Below are positions 1 to 5,517 of a DNA stretch of 9,955 nucleotides, in pieces (the first letter of the stretch is position 1; every line of letters begins with the position of its first letter). The notes under the pieces are model-generated. The model was given only the letters and a program-made list of their open reading frames with translations. It had not been told where the DNA came from and did no database searches. Position numbers and translations under genes: made by a program. Source of the stretch: Prevotellaceae bacterium. Its GTDB lineage: Bacteria > Bacteroidota > Bacteroidia > Bacteroidales > Bacteroidaceae. The DNA lies in the NCBI GenBank assembly GCA_022508685.1, contig JAFLUS010000050.1, positions 1 to 9,955 of the forward strand. The letters run 5' to 3'.

Positions 1-119
1 TAGTTTGGAGAAAAAAAGACTCCGATGAAAAAATCTCGAGACTGCAGTGTTTTTTCAGCCCTGTTTCAAGGGATTTTTTCCAACATATTTGTATATTTGC
101 CAATCAAAAGCGAAGAGAT
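1..119. other. Upstream intergenic segment before the first gene
   Basis: I see no coding region here. The segment has a 7-nt inverted repeat (GAAAAAA at 27-33, TTTTTTC at 50-56) enclosing two short palindromes, TCTCGAGA (34-41) and ACTGCAGT (41-48). It also has a small CCCT/AGGG hairpin (59-62 with 69-72) followed by a run of six T. These could be the remains of a terminator for a gene lying left of the window, but the stems are short. The right part holds the promoter of the methionine sulfoxide reductase gene. Confidence 0.5.
92..99 (+). promoter_or_regulatory. -7 box of the fMsr promoter
   Basis: TATATTTG matches the Bacteroidetes primary-sigma -7 consensus TAnnTTTG exactly. No TTTG -33 box is visible about 19 nt upstream, so the promoter is recognised from one element only. 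Transcription would begin near 105, leaving a leader of about 15 nt before the ATG at 120, or about 27 nt before the in-frame ATG at 132. Confidence 0.5.
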
Positions 120-590
120 ATGGAAACACTCATGATTGACAGCAACACGAAGGAAGGACGATATGCACAACTGCTGCCGCAGGTGAAGGCGGTGGTGGAG
201 GGCGAAAGCGACGCGATTGCCAACATGGCGAACGTGGCTTCGATGTTGCACGAGACGTTCGGATTTTGGTGGACGGGGTTCTACCGCGTAGTGGATGGCG
301 AACTGGTGCTGGGGCCTTTCCAAGGGCCATTGGCTTGCACGCGCATCCGTCGTGGTCGGGGCGTATGTGGTACGGCGTGGGAACGCAACGAGACGCAGGT
401 GGTTGCCGACGTGGAGCAGTTCCCGGGACACATTGCGTGCAGCAGCGCGTCGCGTAGTGAAATTGTCGTTCCGGTGCACGACGGAAACGGCGAGGTCGTG
501 GCGGTGCTCGACATCGACAGCGAGCGGTTGGCGACATTTGACGATGTAGACCGCGAATGGCTCGAACGGATTGTGGCGTTGTTGGGATAG
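120..590 (+). CDS. msrC: Free methionine-(R)-sulfoxide reductase (GAF domain, YebR/fRMsr family)
   Basis: This 156-residue cytosolic enzyme reduces free L-methionine-(R)-sulfoxide to methionine, using thiols for turnover, and so repairs oxidised methionine that MsrA/MsrB handle poorly. Almost the whole protein is one GAF domain. The three family cysteines are all present: Cys73 in GPLACTRI, Cys83 in GVCGTAW and Cys107 in GHIACSSASRSEIV; the segments FWWTGFY (49-55) and FPGHIAC (101-107) are also typical. Length fits the family (about 150-165). The start at 120 follows a purine-rich but weak ribosome site; the ATG at 132 is a possible alternative that would remove four residues. The gene appears monocistronic, with its own -7 box upstream and a strong hairpin after the stop. 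It converges on the nitroreductase gene. Family assignment is secure from the cysteine motifs; physiological substrate preference is inferred from the family. Confidence 0.93.
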   Translation: METLMIDSNTKEGRYAQLLPQVKAVVEGESDAIANMANVASMLHETFGFWWTGFYRVVDGELVLGPFQGPLACTRIRRGRGVCGTAWERNETQVVADVEQFPGHIACSSASRSEIVVPVHDGNGEVVAVLDIDSERLATFDDVDREWLERIVALLG

Positions 591-609
591 CCACACGCCG
601 ACGATGCAG

Positions 610-661
610 AAAAATGCCGGCTGATTGCACGCGAGTGGGTGCAGTCAGCCGGTATGGTTTT
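610..661. terminator. Bidirectional intrinsic terminator between the convergent genes
   Basis: A 14-bp stem pairs 617-630 with 639-652 (CCGGCTGA... with ...TCAGCCGG, including one G-T wobble) around an 8-nt loop. It is flanked by an A run on the left (610-614) and four T on the right (658-661), so it can terminate transcription from either side: the fMsr gene on + and the nitroreductase on -. Confidence 0.85.
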
Positions 662-682
662 GTAACGGGGATGGTGGCGAGG

Positions 683-1312
683 TTATGGCTTGGGATAGCC
701 GACGGGGTTGTTGAGCAGCGGCACTTGGCGGTCGGTGAGGTGCAGTGCGGCTTTGAGTGCGTCGACATCCATCATGGCGCGGGTGACGGTGGCAAGTCCT
801 GCCGATGCGCAGTAGAGATAGATGTTTTCGCAAGCGATGCCGGCGTCCATGGCAACGAGCAGTCGTGCGTGTTCGTTGTCGCTGCCGAAACGTTCGAAGT
901 CGCCGACGAGGAGAATGCAGACGGGTGCCGTCGCAGCAAAAGTCTGCGGACCGGCAACGTGCTTGCGGAAGTCGCCGTCGGCAATGTGGGCGAGGCGGTT
1001 CTCAACGGGCAGATATTCGTAGGCAGCCTTGTCGTTGATGACATAGACGCGGATTTCCCGACGGTTCATGGCTGTGGGTGCCGTGCGGTGGTTTTCGTCG
1101 CGGCTGACGCCACAGGTTGCCCAAAGGAGGTCGGAGAGGTCTTGCTCGGACAGCGACTGGGTGGTGTACTCACGCACGGACTGGCGCTGTGCCAACGCCT
1201 GCATGGTGGAGAGGGTAGTGCGGTTGAGGTTGGGTGCAGGCAACTGGATGTCCTGCGCGAAGGCACTGCTGCAGCAAAGGAGTGCGAGTGCGAGAAGCGT
1301 GTTTCGTTTCAT
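683..1312 (-). CDS. Exported nitroreductase-family flavoprotein (SagB/ThcOx-like)
   Basis: This 209-residue protein belongs to the FMN-dependent nitroreductase superfamily, which oxidises NAD(P)H or reduces nitro and quinone compounds; the true substrate cannot be told. Family marks are RQSVREY (43-49), DLLWATCGVSR (61-71), the TAPTAMNRREI segment that resembles the FMN-binding APSxxN motif (78-87), DAGIACENIYLYCASAGLATV (156-176, the conserved helix) and the C-terminal VGYP (204-207). The N-terminus has a basic start, a leucine-rich core and a likely signal-peptidase I site after AFA (residue 19), so the mature enzyme probably lies in the periplasm; LLCC is a poor lipobox. Such signal-bearing nitroreductases recur in Bacteroidetes (from memory). 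The start at 1312 is supported by this clean signal peptide. It has its own leader and -7 box, and shares only a terminator with the fMsr gene. Confidence 0.88.
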   Translation of the reverse strand: MKRNTLLALALLCCSSAFAQDIQLPAPNLNRTTLSTMQALAQRQSVREYTTQSLSEQDLSDLLWATCGVSRDENHRTAPTAMNRREIRVYVINDKAAYEYLPVENRLAHIADGDFRKHVAGPQTFAATAPVCILLVGDFERFGSDNEHARLLVAMDAGIACENIYLYCASAGLATVTRAMMDVDALKAALHLTDRQVPLLNNPVGYPKP

Positions 1313-1347
1313 CGTGTTTGTTGATTTTAGGGTAAATGTTGGTTGGG

Positions 1348-1370
1348 GCGGAAATGCTTGATGTTTCCGC
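1348..1370 (-). repeat. 7-bp inverted repeat at the predicted 5' end of the nitroreductase mRNA
   Basis: GCGGAAA (1348-1354) and TTTCCGC (1364-1370) pair perfectly around a 9-nt loop. The repeat lies immediately downstream of the minus-strand -7 box, so the nascent transcript would begin at or inside this stem-loop. It could be a 5' mRNA-stabilising hairpin or an operator; the sequence does not decide. Confidence 0.55.
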
Positions 1371-1374
1371 GTTG

Positions 1375-1382
1375 CAAATTTA
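1375..1382 (-). promoter_or_regulatory. -7 box of the nitroreductase promoter
   Basis: Read on the minus strand this is TAAATTTG, an exact TAnnTTTG match. No TTTG lies at the expected 19-nt distance upstream. Predicted transcription start is near 1368, giving a leader of about 56 nt with no clear Shine-Dalgarno sequence. Confidence 0.55.
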
Positions 1383-1436
1383 CGAAAAAAGCAGACAACG
1401 GCTGTGTGGAAGGTGCATTTTATCGTAAAAAATGGT

Positions 1437-1453
1437 AAAAATCAGCGATTTTT
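1437..1453. repeat. Inverted repeat in the divergent nitroreductase/manC region
   Basis: AAAAATC (1437-1443) and GATTTTT (1447-1453) form a perfect 7-bp inverted repeat around AGC. It lies 10 nt upstream of the manC -33 box. It could be an operator, or simply an AT-rich chance repeat; there is no gene that it would obviously terminate. Confidence 0.35.
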
Positions 1454-1463
1454 GTGAAAAAAG

Positions 1464-1495
1464 TTTTGTCAGTTCACATATTTATTCTATTTTAG
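1464..1495 (+). promoter_or_regulatory. manC promoter (-33 TTTG, 19-nt spacer, -7 TAttTTaG)
   Basis: TTTTG at 1464-1468 is followed after exactly 19 nt by TATTTTAG at 1488-1495, a one-mismatch form of TAnnTTTG. Both elements and the spacing agree with the Bacteroidetes housekeeping promoter. The leader to the ATG at 1535 is about 33 nt, A/T-rich and without a Shine-Dalgarno sequence. Confidence 0.65.
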
Positions 1496-1534
1496 CAAAC
1501 GAAAACAACTGACGATAACCTACTAAATCTAATC

Positions 1535-2620
1535 ATGAACAACAATAACTACTGCGTCATCCTTGCCGGTGGCATCGGTTCGCGTCTGTGGCCGTCGAGC
1601 CGTCAGCAGAAACCCAAGCAATTTCTGGATATTCTCGGAACGGGCGAAACGCTGCTGCAGTCGACCTACAACCGCTTTGCCCGATTTATCCATCCCGACA
1701 ACATCATCGTGATGTCGAATCATCAGTATGCCTCGTACGTGCGTGAACAATTGCCGCAACTGCCCGAAGGCAACTTGCTGCTGGAGCCGATGCGGAGGAA
1801 CACGGTGCCGAGCGTGACGTGGGCAGCGATGGAAATTTCGCGTCGCAACCTCGACGGCTGCATGGTGGTGACGCCGGTGGACCAAGTGATTGTGACGCAG
1901 GACGTATTTGAAGAAGACATCTTGTTGGGACTCGACTACGTGCTGCACAACGACCGTCTGCTGGCGTTGGGTATCGTGCCGACGCATCCCGAAACGTCGT
2001 ATGGGTATATCCAAATGGCGGACGAGACGGGTAGCGACATTTTCACGGTGCAGACGTTTACGGAGAAGCCGTCGTTGGAGTTTGCCCGAATGTTTGTCGA
2101 AAGCAAGGAATTTCTGTGGAACACCGGTCTGTTCATTTGGCGTGCCATGACGTTCATCAACTCCCTGCATCTGCACTCCGACTTCTTCGTCGAAGTGATG
2201 GAGCGGGTGGAGACGCAGAGTCTGCACGGCGGGAACGTGGACGGATTGTTGGAGGATGCTTTTGCCAAATGTCCCAACGTGTCGTTGGAGCAAGGCGTGT
2301 TGGAGAAACTGGAAAACGTGGACGTGATGCTGTGCCACTTCCGTTGGCACGACATCGGTACGTGGCATTCGCTCTACGATGCGATGCCGAAGGCGGGTAC
2401 AGACTCGAACGTGCGGATGGGCGAACGCATCATGCTGTACGACTGCGAGGACTGCATCGTGCGGTTGCCCGAAGGACACGTTGCCGTGGTGCAGGGACTG
2501 AAGGACTACGTGGTGGTGGAGGAAGGGAACGTGCTGGTGATTTGCCGCAAAGACGACCAAGGAGCAATCCGCAAGTTCGTGAACGACGTGCAAATCAACA
2601 TGGGCGACGATTTTGTATAG
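1535..2620 (+). CDS. manC: Mannose-1-phosphate guanylyltransferase (GDP-mannose pyrophosphorylase)
   Basis: The enzyme joins mannose-1-phosphate and GTP to give GDP-mannose and pyrophosphate, in the cytosol; GDP-mannose feeds mannose and fucose units of surface glycans. The nucleotidyltransferase signature LAGGIGSRLWPSSRQQKPKQF runs over residues 10-30, with EPMRRNT at 84-90, the metal/sugar segment TPVDQ at 113-117 (many relatives have PADH or PSDH), FTEKP at 175-179, NTGLF at 196-200 and WHDIGTW at 271-277. At 361 residues it has the Rossmann-like transferase part and a short beta-helical tail but lacks the C-terminal cupin phosphomannose isomerase domain of bifunctional enzymes near 470 residues. 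It has its own promoter and terminator, and no glycan genes sit beside it in this window. Family assignment is firm; the gene symbol is by function. Confidence 0.93.
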   Translation: MNNNNYCVILAGGIGSRLWPSSRQQKPKQFLDILGTGETLLQSTYNRFARFIHPDNIIVMSNHQYASYVREQLPQLPEGNLLLEPMRRNTVPSVTWAAMEISRRNLDGCMVVTPVDQVIVTQDVFEEDILLGLDYVLHNDRLLALGIVPTHPETSYGYIQMADETGSDIFTVQTFTEKPSLEFARMFVESKEFLWNTGLFIWRAMTFINSLHLHSDFFVEVMERVETQSLHGGNVDGLLEDAFAKCPNVSLEQGVLEKLENVDVMLCHFRWHDIGTWHSLYDAMPKAGTDSNVRMGERIMLYDCEDCIVRLPEGHVAVVQGLKDYVVVEEGNVLVICRKDDQGAIRKFVNDVQINMGDDFV

Positions 2621-2660
2621 ACAGATATAGGCTGCAACGTGCGTGGCAGCACGGACGATG

Positions 2661-2706
2661 AAAAACAGAAAAGCGAGGCTGGGTAAAGCCTCGCTTTTCT
2701 GTGTAA
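2661..2706. terminator. Strong bidirectional terminator between manC and the lipoprotein gene
   Basis: A perfect 15-bp stem pairs 2666-2680 with 2687-2701 around the loop GGGTAA. The stem has a GC core (GCGAGGCT) inside an AAAA/TTTT shoulder and a further A run at 2661-2665. It lies 45 nt after the manC stop and 6 nt from the stop codon of the minus-strand lipoprotein gene, so it serves both convergent units. Confidence 0.9.
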
Positions 2707-2707
2707 T

Positions 2708-3862
2708 TCAGAGCAATGCTTGGATTTCGGCATCGAGGTCGCTGATGCTGTCGTTACGCTTGACGAGGGCGTTGTCGCGGTCGATGAGGAAAAAGGTGGG
2801 AATGTCGCGCACGGCATACATTTCTGCCACTTTACCATTGGTGTCGCGCAAGCAAAGCCATGGTAGGTTTTCGGCTGCGTATTTCCAGAAATGTTCGTCG
2901 GCATCGACGGAGATTTGCACGATTTCAAAACCTTGCGCATGGTACTGCTCGTAGAGGGTGCGGAGCGAACGGATGCGCGTTGCCGACTGCTTGTGGGCAT
3001 AACTGGTGAAATCGAGCAGAACGACCTTGCCTTTGAGTTCGCTGATGCTGTGGGTGCGACCGCTGATGTCGGGCAGTGAAAAATCGAGAATGCTGATGAC
3101 GGAAATCTTGGACTCGTCGATGTGGAGTTCCTTTCGCTCCTTCGGTGCGGTCTGCTTCATTCCCTCGATGGCGACTTGGCTGATGAGTTGCGTTCGGCGC
3201 GAATCGGGGTAGGCGGCATCCCACGCCGTGGCGACGGTGGCATAGCACTTGGCATCGGTGCGGTCGGCGTTGGCGTTGAAGAGTGTGTGGGTGCCGTCGG
3301 TGTCGGTAATGGTCTGGCAGACGGCGTAGTAGGCAGATGTGGACTGCGGCCGGTCGAAGATGTACTCCGCCTTCATCAGTTCCTTATATTCCGCCTCGAG
3401 ATTGGCAATGCTGTCGACGATGTCGCCCGGGAAGAGGTCCCAGTTGCCGGCGAGGTCGACGATGTGGCGTTGCAGACGGCGCCATTGGAGGTCGATGTCG
3501 CGGATGCGGCGTGCGTCGTCCGAGCCGTCGACGTGGTACATGCTGTCAATGTGGGTGAGGTCGGCACGGAAGGTGAGTGTCTCGGTGGAATCAATGGCGA
3601 AGTTCATGCGGTGCTGATTGATGCGCAGCGAGTAGAAATCGGGTGCAGAGGGTGCGTCGGCAGAAAAATCGAACGTGCCGTCGGCTTTGAGGCGTATGGA
3701 ATCGAGGACGACGAGTCCGCTGTCGGCAGTGATGGCATCGAGATAGAGCATGGAGTCTGCCGCGTTGGCGATGGTGCCTTTCACGCGGAATTGCGGTCCT
3801 TTCTGACAGGATGCCAACGTGAGCATAAGGATGCCCGTCAGCCATAAAATCCGTTTTGTCAT
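2708..3862 (-). CDS. Thioredoxin-fold lipoprotein with DUF4369-like N-terminus, lacking CxxC
   Basis: This 384-residue protein starts at the ATG at 3862, because this gives a proper lipoprotein signal: basic MTKR, a hydrophobic core, and the lipobox LASC with Cys19. An upstream in-frame extension would bury it. Residues about 24-110 resemble the beta-rich DUF4369 domain found before thioredoxin domains in Bacteroidetes; 115-250 are helical. Residues about 257-384 are a TlpA/AhpC-TSA-like thioredoxin fold: FSLPDISGRTHSISELKGKVVLLDF (261-285), GFEIVQISVDADEHFW (311-326) and the cis-proline loop RDIPTFFLID (352-361). Where the CxxC active site should follow LLDF there is TSYAHK (286-291), with no cysteine. 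Only Cys19, 182, 206 and 337 exist, so ordinary disulfide exchange is unlikely. From memory, related Bacteroidetes proteins show the same loss. Location is probably the outer or inner membrane facing the periplasm; function is unknown. Monocistronic. Confidence 0.88.
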   Translation of the reverse strand: MTKRILWLTGILMLTLASCQKGPQFRVKGTIANAADSMLYLDAITADSGLVVLDSIRLKADGTFDFSADAPSAPDFYSLRINQHRMNFAIDSTETLTFRADLTHIDSMYHVDGSDDARRIRDIDLQWRRLQRHIVDLAGNWDLFPGDIVDSIANLEAEYKELMKAEYIFDRPQSTSAYYAVCQTITDTDGTHTLFNANADRTDAKCYATVATAWDAAYPDSRRTQLISQVAIEGMKQTAPKERKELHIDESKISVISILDFSLPDISGRTHSISELKGKVVLLDFTSYAHKQSATRIRSLRTLYEQYHAQGFEIVQISVDADEHFWKYAAENLPWLCLRDTNGKVAEMYAVRDIPTFFLIDRDNALVKRNDSISDLDAEIQALL

Positions 3863-3889
3863 AGTGGTATTGCCTTTTTGTTTGGATTG

Positions 3890-3920
3890 CAAAATTACGC
3901 TTTTTCCGTGAAAAGACGAA
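3890..3920 (-). promoter_or_regulatory. Promoter of the thioredoxin-fold lipoprotein gene
   Basis: On the minus strand TAATTTTG (3897 down to 3890) is an exact TAnnTTTG -7 box. Exactly 19 nt upstream of it is TTCG (3920 down to 3917), a one-mismatch -33 box. The leader to the ATG at 3862 is about 20 nt. Confidence 0.6.
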
Positions 3921-3947
3921 GGAGGAGATGAAAAAAGCGGGTTCAGT

Positions 3948-3978
3948 TTTGTATTGACATCAACTTTTCGTAACTTTG
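3948..3978 (+). promoter_or_regulatory. tig promoter (TTTG, 19-nt spacer, TAACTTTG)
   Basis: TTTG at 3948-3951 and TAACTTTG at 3971-3978 are both exact consensus matches with a 19-nt spacer, the best promoter in the window. Transcription would start near 3985. The leader of about 45 nt is nearly all A/T after 3990 and contains the palindrome ATAATATTAT (4004-4013). It has no Shine-Dalgarno sequence, as is usual for well-expressed Bacteroidetes genes. Confidence 0.8.
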
Positions 3979-4029
3979 CAGCCGATTGCAAGAAAATCTA
4001 TCTATAATATTATATATAATAAAGTAACG

Positions 4030-5376
4030 ATGAATATTTCATTTCAAAAGATTGACGAAAACAACGGTACGATTACGGCGGTAGTGGAACCGGCAGACTA
4101 TGAGGCAAATGTGGCGAAAGCCATCAAGGAAGTGAGCAAGACGATGACGATGCCCGGATTCCGTCCGGGTAAGGTGCCGGCTTCGCTGATGAAGAAGAAG
4201 TATGGAAAGTCGATTTTGGCAGAAGAAGTGAACAAACTTCTGCAAAAGAGTCTTTACGATTATATCCGCGACAACAAGGTGCAAATGCTCGGCGAACCCC
4301 TGCCGATGGCAGCCAATGACGAAGTGGAACTGGTAGACGGTGGCACGTTCACCTTCTCGTTCGACCTTGCGCTGGCTCCCGAGTTTACGGTAGAATTGTC
4401 GAAGGACGACAAGGTGGACTACTACACGGTGGAGGTGAGCGACGACATGGTGAACAACCAAGTGCAGATGTATCGCCAACGTGGCGGCAATTACGACAAG
4501 GTAGAGTCGTATGAAGAAAACGACATGGTGAAGGGTTCGATTAGCGAACTGGACGAGGCTGGCAACAGCGTAGACGGAGGCGTAACGGCTGACGGCGTGG
4601 TGATGCTGCCGAAATACTTCAAGGACGATGCGCAGAAGGCACTCTTCAATGGTGCAAAACCGGGCGACATCATCCGCTTCAACCCTTCGACGGCATACAA
4701 CGGCAGCGAGGCTGAAATTGCCAGTCTGCTGAAGGTAGAGAAGGAAAAGGCTGGCGAATATAAGGGCGACTTCAATTTCCAGATTGCAGAAATCACGCGC
4801 TATGTGCCCGGCCCGCTCAATCAGGAATTGTTTGACAACGTATTCCCTGCAGGCACCGTGACGACTGCCGAAGAGTTTGCGGCTAAAATCAAGGAGCAGA
4901 TTGCAGAACAATTCCGCAAGGATGCCGATTACAAGTTCCTGCTCGACGTGCGCAAGTACGTGACGGAAAAGGTGGGCAAACTCTCGTTCCCCGACGAGAA
5001 ACTGAAACGCATGATGCTTGTCAACGCCAAGAACGACGAAAAGAAAGTGGAAGAAAACTACGACAAGAGCATCGAAGAACTGACGTGGCACCTGATTAAG
5101 GAGCAACTCGTAGAGAAGACCGGCGTGAAGGTCGAAGACAACGATGTGGTCGAAATGGCGAAAGAAGTGACTCGGATGCAGTTTGCGCAGTATGGTATGC
5201 TGAACATCCCCGACGAGTACATTGACAACTCGGTGAAAGAAATGCTGAAAAAGCGCGAAACTGTGGATAACCTCATCGACCGCGCTATCGAACTCAAACT
5301 CGGTGCGGCACTGAAAGAAATGGTTACTCTGGAAAATAAAACCGTCAGTGCAGAGGATTTCAACAGCATGTTCTGA
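4030..5376 (+). CDS. tig: Trigger factor, ribosome-associated chaperone
   Basis: Trigger factor binds near the ribosomal exit tunnel and shields nascent chains. The 448-residue length is typical. Residues 1-115 are the ribosome-binding domain with the signature GFRPGKVP at 43-50, the same place as in the E. coli protein. Residues about 160-260 correspond to the FKBP-like prolyl isomerase domain but are strongly diverged: the usual loop around IPGFE is not visible, and only NGAKPGDIIRFNP (207-219) recalls the family. The remainder, from about 262, is the helical C-terminal chaperone cradle, rich in Lys and Glu. The start is the ATG at 4030; a longer in-frame reading would need a TTG at 3976 that lies inside the -7 box, so it is ruled out. 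The gene stands just upstream of clpP and clpX, a common chaperone/protease grouping, but is closed off by its own terminator. Confidence 0.95.
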   Translation: MNISFQKIDENNGTITAVVEPADYEANVAKAIKEVSKTMTMPGFRPGKVPASLMKKKYGKSILAEEVNKLLQKSLYDYIRDNKVQMLGEPLPMAANDEVELVDGGTFTFSFDLALAPEFTVELSKDDKVDYYTVEVSDDMVNNQVQMYRQRGGNYDKVESYEENDMVKGSISELDEAGNSVDGGVTADGVVMLPKYFKDDAQKALFNGAKPGDIIRFNPSTAYNGSEAEIASLLKVEKEKAGEYKGDFNFQIAEITRYVPGPLNQELFDNVFPAGTVTTAEEFAAKIKEQIAEQFRKDADYKFLLDVRKYVTEKVGKLSFPDEKLKRMMLVNAKNDEKKVEENYDKSIEELTWHLIKEQLVEKTGVKVEDNDVVEMAKEVTRMQFAQYGMLNIPDEYIDNSVKEMLKKRETVDNLIDRAIELKLGAALKEMVTLENKTVSAEDFNSMF

Positions 5377-5397
5377 TAAAAAATGCAAAAAAATAAG

Positions 5398-5438
5398 AAA
5401 AAAGTCGTGGGATTGTATAAATCTCACGACTTTTTTTT
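5398..5438 (+). terminator. tig intrinsic terminator
   Basis: The hairpin pairs 5398-5414 with 5420-5436. Its core is AGTCGTG/CACGACT, extended inward through one G-T wobble to GATT/AATC and outward by an A/T run, with loop GTATA. It is followed by an unbroken run of eight T (5431-5438). The T run touches the clpP -7 box. Confidence 0.9.
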
Positions 5439-5445
5439 ATCTTTG
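5438..5445 (+). promoter_or_regulatory. -7 box of the clpP-clpX-recQ promoter
   Basis: TATCTTTG matches TAnnTTTG exactly. Its first base is the last T of the tig terminator. The nearest -33 candidate is TTG at 5413-5415, 22 nt upstream and inside the terminator hairpin, so spacing is longer than at the other promoters here. Predicted start is near 5452, giving a leader of about 65 nt. Confidence 0.6.
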
Positions 5446-5471
5446 CATAATGATGTGCCGCAAATTGTGAT

Positions 5472-5516
5472 AAGGTAAAAGAAAAAAGGCGGCAGACAGA
5501 TTAAAGGTAAAAGAAA
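5472..5516 (+). repeat. 13-nt direct repeat in the clpP leader
   Basis: AAGGTAAAAGAAA occurs at 5472-5484 and again, identical, at 5504-5516. The second copy ends one base before the clpP ATG, and its AAAGG (5503-5507) lies about 10 nt upstream, so it can act as a Shine-Dalgarno site. The first copy could be a duplicated, decoy or standby ribosome site. Confidence 0.7.
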
Positions 5517-5517
5517 T

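Noticed and set aside
59..79. Intrinsic terminator of a gene left of the window
   Set aside because: The CCCT/AGGG stem is only 4 bp with a 6-nt loop; the T run alone is not enough to call it with confidence.
557..1324. 255-codon + strand frame across the nitroreductase gene
   Set aside because: It lies wholly antisense to a gene with intact signal peptide and nitroreductase motifs, and it runs through the terminator hairpin. Its translation resembles no family.
3863..3991. N-terminal extension of 43 residues for the thioredoxin-fold lipoprotein
   Set aside because: It would place the lipobox signal inside the protein and run through the gene's own promoter; the ATG at 3862 gives a normal lipoprotein signal.
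3976..4029. TTG start for trigger factor 54 nt upstream of the ATG
   Set aside because: The TTG lies within the -7 box TAACTTTG, so it would not be transcribed, and trigger factors begin directly with the ribosome-binding domain.
4039..5427. Long minus-strand open frame (462 codons) opposite tig, and similar ones opposite manC, clpX and recQ
   Set aside because: They are shadows created by codon bias in the sense genes. The encoded chains are rich in His, Val and Phe repeats with no family features, while the + frames carry complete catalytic motifs.
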